Shown here one piece after another: positions 52,859-61,225 of a DNA stretch of 64,000 bases. Source of the DNA: Gracilimonas sediminicola. GTDB taxonomy: Bacteria; Bacteroidota; Rhodothermia; Balneolales; Balneolaceae. Under the pieces are notes generated by a model. That model made no database searches, was not told the DNA's origin, and saw nothing but the letters and a program-made list of their open reading frames with translations. The DNA is taken from assembly GCF_024320785.1 (NCBI RefSeq), contig NZ_JANDBC010000001.1, forward strand, positions 1,494,001 through 1,558,000. The letters run 5' to 3'. The number at the start of each line of letters is the position of its first letter. Positions within the stretch are counted from its first letter, which is position 1. A program made the position numbers and the translations under genes.

Positions 52859-54268
52859 ATGGAAAATATACCGCCCGAACATCAGAAAGTATTTAATATC
52901 ATCAGCCAAGCCGCACAGGAATTGGACTGCCCGGTGTATGTGATTGGCGGCTACGTCAGAGATTATTATCTCAACCGCTCTAAACAAGGAGAGATAGATC
53001 TTGACTTTGTTACAGTTGGATCCGGGATTAAGCTGGCTCGCAAAGTTTCTGAAAAGATTGAAGGCTCCTCGTTGGCTGTATATAAGCAATTTGGAACCGC
53101 ACAGGTTAAAACCGGAGAGCTGGAGCTGGAGTTTGTGGGCGCCCGAAAAGAAAGCTACCGAAAGAACTCCCGCAAACCCATTGTGGAAGACGGAACCCTG
53201 GAAGACGATCAGCTCCGGCGCGATTTAACCATCAATGCCCTGTCGTGGTCGCTGAACAAAGAGAACTTTGGAGAGTTGAACGATCCTTTTGGCGGGATGG
53301 ATGACCTGGAGCGGGCGCTCATCCGCACCCCCATCGACCCGAAAAAAACCTTTGATGACGATCCCCTGCGCATGATGCGGGCCATTCGTTTTGCCTCTCA
53401 GCTGGATTTCCGGATTGAGGAAAAAACCTTTGATGCCATTTCTGAAATGTCGGAGCGCATCAACATTATTTCCAAAGAGCGGATCATCGAAGAGCTGAAT
53501 AAAATTATCCTGAGTGATTATCCCTCGCTGGGTTTAACCATGCTTTTTAAAACGGGATTGCTGAAAGAGTTCTTCCCAGAAATGCACAACCTGCACGGGG
53601 TGAAGGAAGTGAAGGGCGTTCGCCATAAAGATAATTTCTGGCACACCCTTAAGGTGCTGGACAATGTGATTAAAATGGATGCAGACCTGTGGCTGCGATG
53701 GTCGGCCATCATGCACGATATCGCCAAGCCTCCCACTCAGCGTTTTCAGGAAGGAGTTGGGTGGACGTTCCATGGCCATGACGCCCTGGGAGCCAAGTGG
53801 ACCAAAAGAATATTCCGACGGTTGGGTCTTCCGCTGGATGAACGGATGCGTTATGTGAGGAAGCTGGTGCGATTGCATCTGCGTCCCATTGCCCTGGTTT
53901 CAGATGAAGTTTCGGATAGTGCGATACGTCGGTTAATTTATGAGGCCGGTGATGACATCGATGACCTGATGAAACTGTGCCGGGCTGACGTGACTACAAA
54001 GAACGACTACAAGCAAGAGCGCTACCAAAAGAACTTTGATTATGTGGAGCGACGCATTAAAGAAGTAGAAGAAAAAGACCGCATCCGCAACTGGAAGAAC
54101 CCGCTTTCCGGGGAGGAAATCATGGAGGCGCTCGATATTGAACCGAGCCGGACTGTAGGTGATGTAAAAGATGCGGTGAAGGAAGCGATCCTGAATGGCG
54201 ACATTCCTAACGATCACGATGCCGCTTTTGAGTATATGATGAAACACAAAGAAGATTTTTTGAACTGA
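52859..54268 (+). CDS. cca: CCA-adding tRNA nucleotidyltransferase (HD type)
   Basis: 469 residues from the ATG at 52859; a TTG three codons upstream is less likely. Class II head: YVIGGYVRDYYL (29-38), GEIDLDFVT (DxD), then TINALSWSLN, DDPLRMMRAIRFASQLDF, the neck, and an HD domain (MHDIAKPP). It adds CCA to tRNA 3' ends. The need is direct here because the tRNA-Asp gene lacks an encoded CCA. It overlaps ispE by one base (TGATG). Confidence 0.95.
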   Translation: MENIPPEHQKVFNIISQAAQELDCPVYVIGGYVRDYYLNRSKQGEIDLDFVTVGSGIKLARKVSEKIEGSSLAVYKQFGTAQVKTGELELEFVGARKESYRKNSRKPIVEDGTLEDDQLRRDLTINALSWSLNKENFGELNDPFGGMDDLERALIRTPIDPKKTFDDDPLRMMRAIRFASQLDFRIEEKTFDAISEMSERINIISKERIIEELNKIILSDYPSLGLTMLFKTGLLKEFFPEMHNLHGVKEVKGVRHKDNFWHTLKVLDNVIKMDADLWLRWSAIMHDIAKPPTQRFQEGVGWTFHGHDALGAKWTKRIFRRLGLPLDERMRYVRKLVRLHLRPIALVSDEVSDSAIRRLIYEAGDDIDDLMKLCRADVTTKNDYKQERYQKNFDYVERRIKEVEEKDRIRNWKNPLSGEEIMEALDIEPSRTVGDVKDAVKEAILNGDIPNDHDAAFEYMMKHKEDFLN

Positions 54269-55143
54269 TGGCAGAACTTTGGATTTCAAATTCACACGCA
54301 AAAATTAACCTGGGGTTGAATGTACTCGAGCGACTGGACAATGGATACCACACCATTGAAACCGGATTTTGTTTTATAGAATGGAACGACCGTTTTGAAG
54401 TAAAACACGCTCCCCGGATGGAGCTGGTGATGAGTGATGAAAAAATTCCGGTAGATGACTCCAACCTGATTGTAAAAGCCATCAAGCTGCTTCAACAAGA
54501 AGCGGGACTTAAAGATGAGTTCTATATAGAAGTGGAAAAGAACATTCCGGCCGGAGCCGGTTTAGGGGGCGGAAGCAGTAATGCGGCTACTACCCTTCGA
54601 ATGATGAACAAGATTGCAAATCTCGGCCTGAACGAACATGACTTAATGGAGCTCGGGAGAAAGCTGGGCGCTGATGTTCCCTTTTTCATCAAAGGGAAGC
54701 CGGGTTTTGCTACGGGAATTGGCGAAGAAATTGAAGAGCTGGACATTCAGCCCGATGCGTGGGTTGTAACCGTTTTCCCGGATATTGAAAGCAGCACGGC
54801 GGAAGCCTATCAATTTTGTGAACCCAACCCGGAGCCCGAATTCTCTCTTAAAAACGTGCTTCTCGATGAAGAGCCGGAAGAATGGCGTTACCTGCTGATG
54901 AATCAGCTGGAGCCTGCGGTTTTTCCCCGACATCACCTCGTAGGGAACCTGAAAGATCAACTGTATGAATTTGGCGCCGACTATGCCAGTATGAGCGGAA
55001 GCGGTTCCAGTGTTTTTGGCGTTTTTCAGCAGGATTTTGTTGCAATTAACGCCTATGAGTCGTTTCATAAGCTCGGATTTCCGGCAAATCTCACCCGGCC
55101 AAAGTTTGAGCCTGATACCGGCATTTATGTAAAGGAAGAGTGA
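54268..55143 (+). CDS. ispE: 4-diphosphocytidyl-2-C-methyl-D-erythritol kinase
   Basis: 291 residues. GHMP kinase: NSHAKINLGLNVLERLDNGYH, PAGAGLGGGSSNAATTL (ATP site) and the terminal MSGSGSSVFGVF. In the MEP pathway it phosphorylates CDP-methylerythritol for isopentenyl diphosphate synthesis. Overlaps the cca stop by one base, so the two are translated in sequence. Confidence 0.94.
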   Translation: MAELWISNSHAKINLGLNVLERLDNGYHTIETGFCFIEWNDRFEVKHAPRMELVMSDEKIPVDDSNLIVKAIKLLQQEAGLKDEFYIEVEKNIPAGAGLGGGSSNAATTLRMMNKIANLGLNEHDLMELGRKLGADVPFFIKGKPGFATGIGEEIEELDIQPDAWVVTVFPDIESSTAEAYQFCEPNPEPEFSLKNVLLDEEPEEWRYLLMNQLEPAVFPRHHLVGNLKDQLYEFGADYASMSGSGSSVFGVFQQDFVAINAYESFHKLGFPANLTRPKFEPDTGIYVKEE

Positions 55144-55273
55144 GAGTGATAAGTGACGAGTGATGAAGTATCCATACTATGAAAGCGATACATTATTACG
55201 GATTAAAACTTTATCACTTCATTACTCCTAACCTTCAAAAAGATTTAAGATTATTTATTAAGGAACAGCATTT

Positions 55274-57751
55274 ATGAGTACCAAAAAAACAAATGGAGTG
55301 AATATCAGGTCCGGGATGGATAAGGATTCGCTTCGCGAAGATATTAAACTGCACCTGCGCCATACCCTGGCTAAAGATGAGTTTTCAACCACCAGCTGGG
55401 ATAAGTACAGAAGCGTGGCGCTTACCATTATGGATCGCCTGAACGACCGGATGCTGAAAACCCAACAGCATTTCTACAAAACCAATGCCAAGCGGGTGTA
55501 CTATCTTTCCATGGAGTACCTGATAGGTCGCCTTCTGGATAACATGTTGGTAAACCTGGACGTGCGCGACCTGGTAGCCGAGGCACTCGACGACCTGGAT
55601 CTTTCCTATGAAGAAATTCGTGATCAGGAATGGGATGCCGGACTTGGAAACGGAGGCCTTGGAAGGCTTGCAGCCTGCTTCCTCGATTCGATGGCAACAT
55701 TGGGGATTCCGGCAATAGGTCATGGCATACGCTACGATTACGGAATTTTTTATCAAAAAATTAAGGATGGTTACCAGATTGAGCGGCCTGATTTATGGCT
55801 AAAATATGGGAACCCCTGGGATACGGTTCGACCTAAAGTACAGTACCCGGTTGAGTTTTATGGAAATCAGACCACCCTTCAATCCAGCAATGGAAATACC
55901 CACTACACCTGGGAAAATACGCACCGGGTCAAAGCAGTGGCTTATGATACGCCCATCCCGGGATACGACAATGGCATTGTTAACTACCTGAGATTATGGA
56001 AAGCGGAATCATCGGCAGGGATTGACCTAAAGAGTTTTAACCAGGGCCAATACATTGATGCGGTTCGTGATAACCAGCTGGAGCAAAATATTTCGCGAGT
56101 ACTCTACCCGAACGACAAGGTGTTTGTAGGGCAGGAACTTCGGCTGAAACAGGAATATTTCCTGGTGTCGGCATCCATGCAGGATATCATCCGACGCTTT
56201 AAGAAGCAGTCGAGTGATTTCACCAAGTTTCCTGAAAAAGTATCCATTCAGTGTAATGATACCCACCCGAATCTGGCGATTCCGGAACTGATGCGTTATC
56301 TGCTGGATGAAGAGCACATGGATTGGGAGAAAGCATGGGATATCACAGTAGATACCATGGCGTACACCAACCACACGTTGCTCCCGGAGGCGCTCGAAAA
56401 ATGGCCGGTTTCCTTAGTAAGGAACCTATTGCCACGCCACCTGAATATTATTTATGAAATTAACCGTCGCTTCCTCGACGATGTTAAGATTAAGCTGGGT
56501 GATGATAAAAGCCGTCAGAGTCGCATGAGTATTGTGGGCGAAGGCGAACACCCGGTGGTTCATATGGCGCACCTGGGAATTGTAGGATCTCACAAAGTGA
56601 ACGGTGTTGCGGCGATGCACTCCCGCTTGCTGAAAGAATCCATGTTTCGTGATTTTGATGAGATGTATCCGGATAAATTCACCAACAAGACCAACGGGAT
56701 TACACCCCGCCGCTGGCTGAAACAATGCAACCCGGACCTGTCTGACCTCATTTCGGACAAAATCGGGGACGAATGGATTACGGCACTCGATGAGTTGAAA
56801 AAAATCAACAAGTTTGCCGACGACAAGAAATTCAGGAATAAGTTTGCAGAGATTAAGCTGGAGAACAAGAAGCACCTGGCTGAATACATTAAAGAGCATA
56901 ATGGCCTGGATGTAGATCCTGAGTCGATGTTCGATATTCAGATTAAGCGGATTCACGAGTACAAACGTCAGCTGATGGCGGCGCTGCATGTGATTACGCT
57001 GTACAATCGCCTGAAAGAAAATCCGGACCTGGATATGACTCCCCGCACCGTGATATTTGCCGGGAAAGCGGCTCCGGGCTACACCATGGCCAAACTTCAC
57101 ATAAAGCTGATTAACAGCATTGCCGAAGTGGTGAATAACGACCCGGAAGTGAATCAAAAACTGAAGTGTGTATTCCTGCAGAACTACAGCGTAACGCTGG
57201 CAGAAAAACTGATTCCTGCGGCCAACCTCTCCGAGCAAATTTCAACAGCGGGAATGGAAGCTTCCGGAACGGGGAACATGAAGTTTGCCCTGAACGGTGC
57301 CCTTACCATCGGTACGCTGGACGGCGCCAATGTGGAAATTAAAGAAGAAGTGGGCGATGAGAACATCTTCATCTTTGGGCTGGAAGAAGAGGATATCGAC
57401 CAGCTTCGCCGCGAGGGATACAACCCTTGGGATTACTACAACGCCAACGAAGAATTGAAGCAGGCGCTGGATCAAATCCGCGATGGCTTCTTCAGTAATG
57501 GCGATAAAGAACTTTTTCAGCCGATCATTAATGCGCTGCTGCATGAGGGTGATTACTTCATGGTGCTTGCTGATTACGAAGCCTATGTGAATAAGCAGAA
57601 AGAGGTTTCGGCTTTATTCAAAGATAAGGACGAATGGAACCGCAAGGCCATCCTGAATACGGCGAATATCGGGAAGTTTTCGAGCGACCGAACCATCAAC
57701 GATTACAACGATGAAATTTGGAAGGCTCCAAAAGCAAGCCTCGACAAATAA
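55274..57751 (+). CDS. glgP: glycogen/alpha-glucan phosphorylase
   Basis: 825 residues, full length. MEYLIGRLL and GNGGLGRLAACFLDSMATL at the N-terminal domain, NDTHPNLAIPELMRYL, FDIQIKRIHEYKRQLM, FAGKAAPGY and the PLP lysine region EASGTGNMKFALNGALTIGTLDGAN. The usual allosteric N-terminal segment of animal forms is not obvious. It releases glucose-1-phosphate from glycogen. A 130-base gap upstream holds only an imperfect inverted repeat. Confidence 0.97.
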   Translation: MSTKKTNGVNIRSGMDKDSLREDIKLHLRHTLAKDEFSTTSWDKYRSVALTIMDRLNDRMLKTQQHFYKTNAKRVYYLSMEYLIGRLLDNMLVNLDVRDLVAEALDDLDLSYEEIRDQEWDAGLGNGGLGRLAACFLDSMATLGIPAIGHGIRYDYGIFYQKIKDGYQIERPDLWLKYGNPWDTVRPKVQYPVEFYGNQTTLQSSNGNTHYTWENTHRVKAVAYDTPIPGYDNGIVNYLRLWKAESSAGIDLKSFNQGQYIDAVRDNQLEQNISRVLYPNDKVFVGQELRLKQEYFLVSASMQDIIRRFKKQSSDFTKFPEKVSIQCNDTHPNLAIPELMRYLLDEEHMDWEKAWDITVDTMAYTNHTLLPEALEKWPVSLVRNLLPRHLNIIYEINRRFLDDVKIKLGDDKSRQSRMSIVGEGEHPVVHMAHLGIVGSHKVNGVAAMHSRLLKESMFRDFDEMYPDKFTNKTNGITPRRWLKQCNPDLSDLISDKIGDEWITALDELKKINKFADDKKFRNKFAEIKLENKKHLAEYIKEHNGLDVDPESMFDIQIKRIHEYKRQLMAALHVITLYNRLKENPDLDMTPRTVIFAGKAAPGYTMAKLHIKLINSIAEVVNNDPEVNQKLKCVFLQNYSVTLAEKLIPAANLSEQISTAGMEASGTGNMKFALNGALTIGTLDGANVEIKEEVGDENIFIFGLEEEDIDQLRREGYNPWDYYNANEELKQALDQIRDGFFSNGDKELFQPIINALLHEGDYFMVLADYEAYVNKQKEVSALFKDKDEWNRKAILNTANIGKFSSDRTINDYNDEIWKAPKASLDK

Positions 57752-57851
57752 GTAAAAAAGAAAGCCGGGTTATGGCATACATGGCCCGGCCTTCGATTAC
57801 GCTTAGAAAATACTTGTGGGTTTTTTGTTTCAATCCATTACATTTGGCTCT

Positions 57852-58880
57852 ATGAATCAACTACCAACAACAGCACCTTCTCAAATCGATTCTCTTGCTC
57901 CCGACAGCGGGCTTATCCGGGCAGACTCAGTAGATATCCCCAATCCTACGGATTATTCTCTGTCTGAATTCTTTATCTATATCTGGGATTTGCTTCAGGT
58001 TCAGTTATTCTCCATTCAGAATACACCGGTTACCTTCTTGAAGCTGATAGTTTTCATTCTGCTTCTGGTGGGCTTTTCATTCCTGGCGTCTTTCACAAAG
58101 AGAATGCTGAACCGCAAAATATTGCCCCGCTTCGTTAAAGATGGCGGACTTCGCTATACCCTGTCGAGGATGTCTCAGTATGTGGTGGTAGTTATCGGGG
58201 TGTTTATATCCTTCCAGTTTTTGGGGATAAACATGACGGGGCTGGCGGTAATTTTTGGTTTCCTGTCGGTTGGTATTGGTTTTGGATTACAGAACATCAC
58301 TTCAAATTTCATTTCGGGTTTGATTGTGCTTTTTGAACGCCCGATTTCAGTAGGTGATCGCGTGATGGTTAATAATATTGAAGGGGATATAGAGGAAATA
58401 AATATCCGCTCTACCAAAGTAAAAACGCTGGATAACATCTCCATCATCGTTCCGAATTCAGAGTTTGTGTCCAAAGATGTGATTAACTTTTCCCATGGTG
58501 ATCCCACCTATCGGTTAGGCATCAATGTAGGCGTGTCTTATTCCTCAGATCTTGATAATGTGTTGAAGGCTCTCAATGAGGTAGCCGAAGAGAGCGATGA
58601 TGTGCTTAAAACCCCCAATCATGAAGTGCAGCTTCGCAGTTTTGGAGATTCCTCCTGGGACATGAAATTACTGGCCTGGATTCCGGATGTGAAGAAAAGG
58701 TATCAGGTTCAAAATGCACTGAACCAGGCGATCGTCAGAAAGTTTGCTGAATACGATATCGAGATCCCCTTCCCGCAAAGAGATTTACATGTACGCTCGG
58801 GACTGAATTTTGATAAGGATGAAGTTAAACACGGCTCCGAAGACTCTAAAACTTCGAAGAAAGACTCACGGGAAGATTAG
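57852..58880 (+). CDS. small-conductance mechanosensitive channel (MscS-like)
   Basis: 342 residues from the ATG at 57852 (a GTG 36 bases earlier opens the frame but lacks a ribosome site). About three transmembrane helices, then the TM3 pore GVISFQFL-like helix and the MscS beta-domain motif GIGFGLQNITSNFISGLIVLFERPISVGDRV. VQVGVSYSSDLDNVL and ISEPFPQRDLHV make up the C-terminal cage. It opens under membrane tension in osmotic downshock. Overlaps the convergent lipoprotein by 15 bases. Confidence 0.92.
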   Translation: MNQLPTTAPSQIDSLAPDSGLIRADSVDIPNPTDYSLSEFFIYIWDLLQVQLFSIQNTPVTFLKLIVFILLLVGFSFLASFTKRMLNRKILPRFVKDGGLRYTLSRMSQYVVVVIGVFISFQFLGINMTGLAVIFGFLSVGIGFGLQNITSNFISGLIVLFERPISVGDRVMVNNIEGDIEEINIRSTKVKTLDNISIIVPNSEFVSKDVINFSHGDPTYRLGINVGVSYSSDLDNVLKALNEVAEESDDVLKTPNHEVQLRSFGDSSWDMKLLAWIPDVKKRYQVQNALNQAIVRKFAEYDIEIPFPQRDLHVRSGLNFDKDEVKHGSEDSKTSKKDSRED

Positions 58881-59249
58881 GTTGAATTGGTGGTGAACAC
58901 TGTCCCGGTGAGTAAAAGAGAAGTTGTAAGTTCCGGCCGTTTTCACATCAATCTTAATCTCTTTTTCGAGTAAGCCACATACAGCCAGGCAGGGATTTCC
59001 ACTTCTTTCTGCTACTAACTTAACAGAGTACTCATCTCCACTTTTCTTAACTTCTGGTTTAATGTTCTTCCAACAACCGGATGAGCAGGTATTAACAAAG
59101 TTAAAAGTAACCGAACGATCACTCTTCTCTTGAAGGGTAACTTCATTTGGCGTGATGGACAAAGTATCAGAATCTCCTGTTCCAATAATCTGATCACAGC
59201 TAAGAAAAAGAGATAAAGCTATAACTGGGAGAATAATTCTTGATTTCAT
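58866..59249 (-). CDS. uncharacterised lipoprotein
   Basis: 127 residues. Lipobox LFLSC (Cys18). A compact beta domain has two CxxxC-like pairs: NTCSSGCWKNIKP and NPCLAVCGLLEKE, which could form two disulfides. It starts 17 bases after the TonB gene end on the same strand, so it is probably the last gene of the envelope operon. Function unknown; overlaps the MscS gene end by 15 bases on the other strand. Confidence 0.72.
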   Translation of the reverse strand: MKSRIILPVIALSLFLSCDQIIGTGDSDTLSITPNEVTLQEKSDRSVTFNFVNTCSSGCWKNIKPEVKKSGDEYSVKLVAERSGNPCLAVCGLLEKEIKIDVKTAGTYNFSFTHRDSVHHQFNLIFP

Positions 59250-59266
59250 GGCCTTGCGATTAAATG

Positions 59267-60079
59267 TTAATCAAACACAAAACGAAAAGTTATAGTACCC
59301 CACTGGGTTTGCTGTGGTACACCGCCCGGTAGTCGTGAAAAGCGCCAGGTACGGAGCGTACTCATCACTTCTCTCTCTAATTCCGGGTTCATCTTTTTGA
59401 TGGGGATAATGCGCCCGACAGTACCATCGGGACGAACTTCAAACCGGACGGTGATTACGCCCTCAGTATTGGAGGTGTTTTCAGGAAGAGGCTGAACCAT
59501 CGGTGAGCGGTCAATTTCTCCCTCCCACTTCAGTTCATAAGGAGAAGTTTTCTCTTCATCATTACCAATTCCCTGGTCAGAATTCATATCGCCTCGGGCA
59601 CCGTCCACATCACCGCTTACTTTTGCACCATCGGTAGATGTCTCATTCTCTTTGGCTACAGGCGGCACTTCTACCTCTTCTTCCTCAGGTTTGTTTTCTT
59701 CCTGATTCGGATCAATCTTTTCTGTTTCCGGGGTTGAAACCGGATCTTCCTGAACATCTTCAACCTGGTCAGACAGGTCAACGGCCTTAGTCTGTTCTTC
59801 GGTTGTTTCCTGTGGGGTTACTTCCGGTTCCGGCAATTCTTCAACCGGCTCTTCCGGCTCTGTTTCGGAGGGATTAGGACGCTGTGCAACCTGCTCATTC
59901 TTTACTTCTGAGTACTCGGCAAGCTGGCCGGTTTTAAACTCTCCGAATTCCACTTCAATGTAAGACGGGCGTGCATTTCGGTTCATATCTAAGGTGAACC
60001 AAAGGGAGAACAGCAATAAAGCGGCATTTAACCCGAAGGTTACATACAATGCTAAGCGATCGTCTTCCGTGAATTTCAT
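59267..60079 (-). CDS. TonB-family energy transducer
   Basis: 270 residues. One N-terminal transmembrane helix (about 10-28) and a proline/glutamate-rich periplasmic spacer (about 60-150). The C-terminal TonB domain has TEGVITVRFEVRPDGTVGRIIPIKKMNPELEREVMSTLRTWRF and a WGTITFRFVFD end. It delivers energy from the ExbB/ExbD motor to outer-membrane receptors, or acts like TolA. The spacer is unusually long and acidic, with many EEP repeats. Follows exbD by 7 bases. Confidence 0.9.
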   Translation of the reverse strand: MKFTEDDRLALYVTFGLNAALLLFSLWFTLDMNRNARPSYIEVEFGEFKTGQLAEYSEVKNEQVAQRPNPSETEPEEPVEELPEPEVTPQETTEEQTKAVDLSDQVEDVQEDPVSTPETEKIDPNQEENKPEEEEVEVPPVAKENETSTDGAKVSGDVDGARGDMNSDQGIGNDEEKTSPYELKWEGEIDRSPMVQPLPENTSNTEGVITVRFEVRPDGTVGRIIPIKKMNPELEREVMSTLRTWRFSRLPGGVPQQTQWGTITFRFVFD

Positions 60080-60086
60080 GGTGTGA

Positions 60087-60500
60087 TTATGAGCCTTGTT
60101 CGGTGGCCATTATAATTTTAAGATTCAAAGCCTTGCTTACATTCATAACGCGAACGGCATCATCAACTTTGGCATCTTTGTCGGCTCTCAATACAACGGT
60201 TCCCTGGGGCTTATTATTTCGGGCGTTTCGGATGGCCGTAGCAAGTGATCCGCGGGCGGTTAAATCACCGTCCACATAAAACTCACCGTCTTTAGTAACG
60301 GCTACCGATATGAACTGAGCCTCTGTTGCCGCACTGCTTTCTGCCTTGGGTACCTCTACTCGAATACCGAAATTGGTAACGAAAGAAGAAGTCAACAGGA
60401 AGAAAATAAGCAGTAACAGTACAATATCCGTCAGCGACGACTGTGAGAACAGCGACAGCGGCGGCAGCTTTTTATCTCCACGTCTGAAATCGCGCGACAT
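60087..60500 (-). CDS. ExbD/TolR-family biopolymer transport protein
   Basis: 137 residues. A short cytosolic start, then the transmembrane SSLTDIVLLLLIFFLLTSSF with the proton-carrying Asp in TDIVLLLLIFF, and a periplasmic domain with VPKAESS. In ExbD/TolR this Asp is essential for use of the proton gradient. Lies 2 bases after the ExbB/TolQ gene stop, with strict operon packing. Confidence 0.95.
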   Translation of the reverse strand: MSRDFRRGDKKLPPLSLFSQSSLTDIVLLLLIFFLLTSSFVTNFGIRVEVPKAESSAATEAQFISVAVTKDGEFYVDGDLTARGSLATAIRNARNNKPQGTVVLRADKDAKVDDAVRVMNVSKALNLKIIMATEQGS

Positions 60501-60502
60501 AA

Positions 60503-61210
60503 TTAGTTATTCTCTTTTTTGGCAGGTGATTGAAGCAGATCAAGGAAATCAGCCGAAGCATTTTCCAACTCAAAGATAGAACGGTTGATTTTACCCAGCA
60601 GAAAGTTATAGAAGCCGTATGCAATCAAACCGACAATCAGTCCGGCTGCGGTGGTGATCAGTGCCTCCCAGATACCTCCGGCAAGCACGCTCGGGTTTAC
60701 ATTTCCCTGAAGCGACTGAATATCCATAAAGGCTTCAATCATACCGGTTACGGTTCCGGTGAATCCCAGCAGCGGAGCCACACCGGCGACGGTAGCCAGC
60801 CAGTTCATGCGTTTTTCCAGGAAGAAAATCTCTTTCTTTCCGGCATTGTCAATGGCATCCTCAATATCACGAATGGGCCTTCCCAGCCGCTTAATACCCG
60901 CTTTAATAATTCGGGCAATGGGTTTGTCAAAATCGTCACAATAATCCATGGCATTCGCAGCTCCGCCCTTTCCGGATTTAAGCATACTCTCAATGGTGGA
61001 AAGAAACTTTTCCGGCTGTACATGAGACCGGGTTACGGCGCTCCAGCGTTCAACGATTACATAAACCGAGATGGCGAACAGAAGAAAGATGGGAATCATT
61101 AAAACGCCACCCTCGATCAATAGGTCGAAAAAGGTGACGGTCTCTTCCTGCATGGCCATCAGTGAATCAACCGAGGCCGTGTCTTGCAAAAAAATCAGCA
61201 ATAAGTGCAT
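60503..61210 (-). CDS. ExbB/TolQ/MotA-type proton channel protein
   Basis: 235 residues. Three transmembrane helices; the first is LLIEGGVLMIPIFLLFAISVYVIVERW, and the second and third with the large loop around LATVAGVAPLLGFTGTVTGMIEAF and the GIWEALITTAAGLIVGLIAYGFYNFL segment contain the usual Pro, Thr and Gly pore residues. With ExbD it forms the motor that drives TonB or Tol. Follows the SPOR gene by 15 bases. Confidence 0.94.
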   Translation of the reverse strand: MHLLLIFLQDTASVDSLMAMQEETVTFFDLLIEGGVLMIPIFLLFAISVYVIVERWSAVTRSHVQPEKFLSTIESMLKSGKGGAANAMDYCDDFDKPIARIIKAGIKRLGRPIRDIEDAIDNAGKKEIFFLEKRMNWLATVAGVAPLLGFTGTVTGMIEAFMDIQSLQGNVNPSVLAGGIWEALITTAAGLIVGLIAYGFYNFLLGKINRSIFELENASADFLDLLQSPAKKENN

Positions 61211-61225
61211 GTAGATGATATTCGT

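Noticed and set aside
55158-55227. Imperfect inverted repeat (GAGTGATGAAGT / ACTTCATTACTC) before glgP
   Set aside because: One mismatch over 12 bases with a long spacer in simple-looking GATGAAGT sequence; too weak to call a feature.
56426-57238. 270-codon open frame on the minus strand inside glycogen phosphorylase
   Set aside because: Fully antisense to glgP, whose motifs are continuous. Strong G/C third-position bias in a real gene leaves long antisense frames; no recognisable domain or start signal.
57762-57792. GC-rich hairpin (AAGCCGGG / CCCGGCCTT) after glgP
   Set aside because: No T-run follows, so it is not called as an intrinsic terminator; possibly a weak or factor-assisted one.
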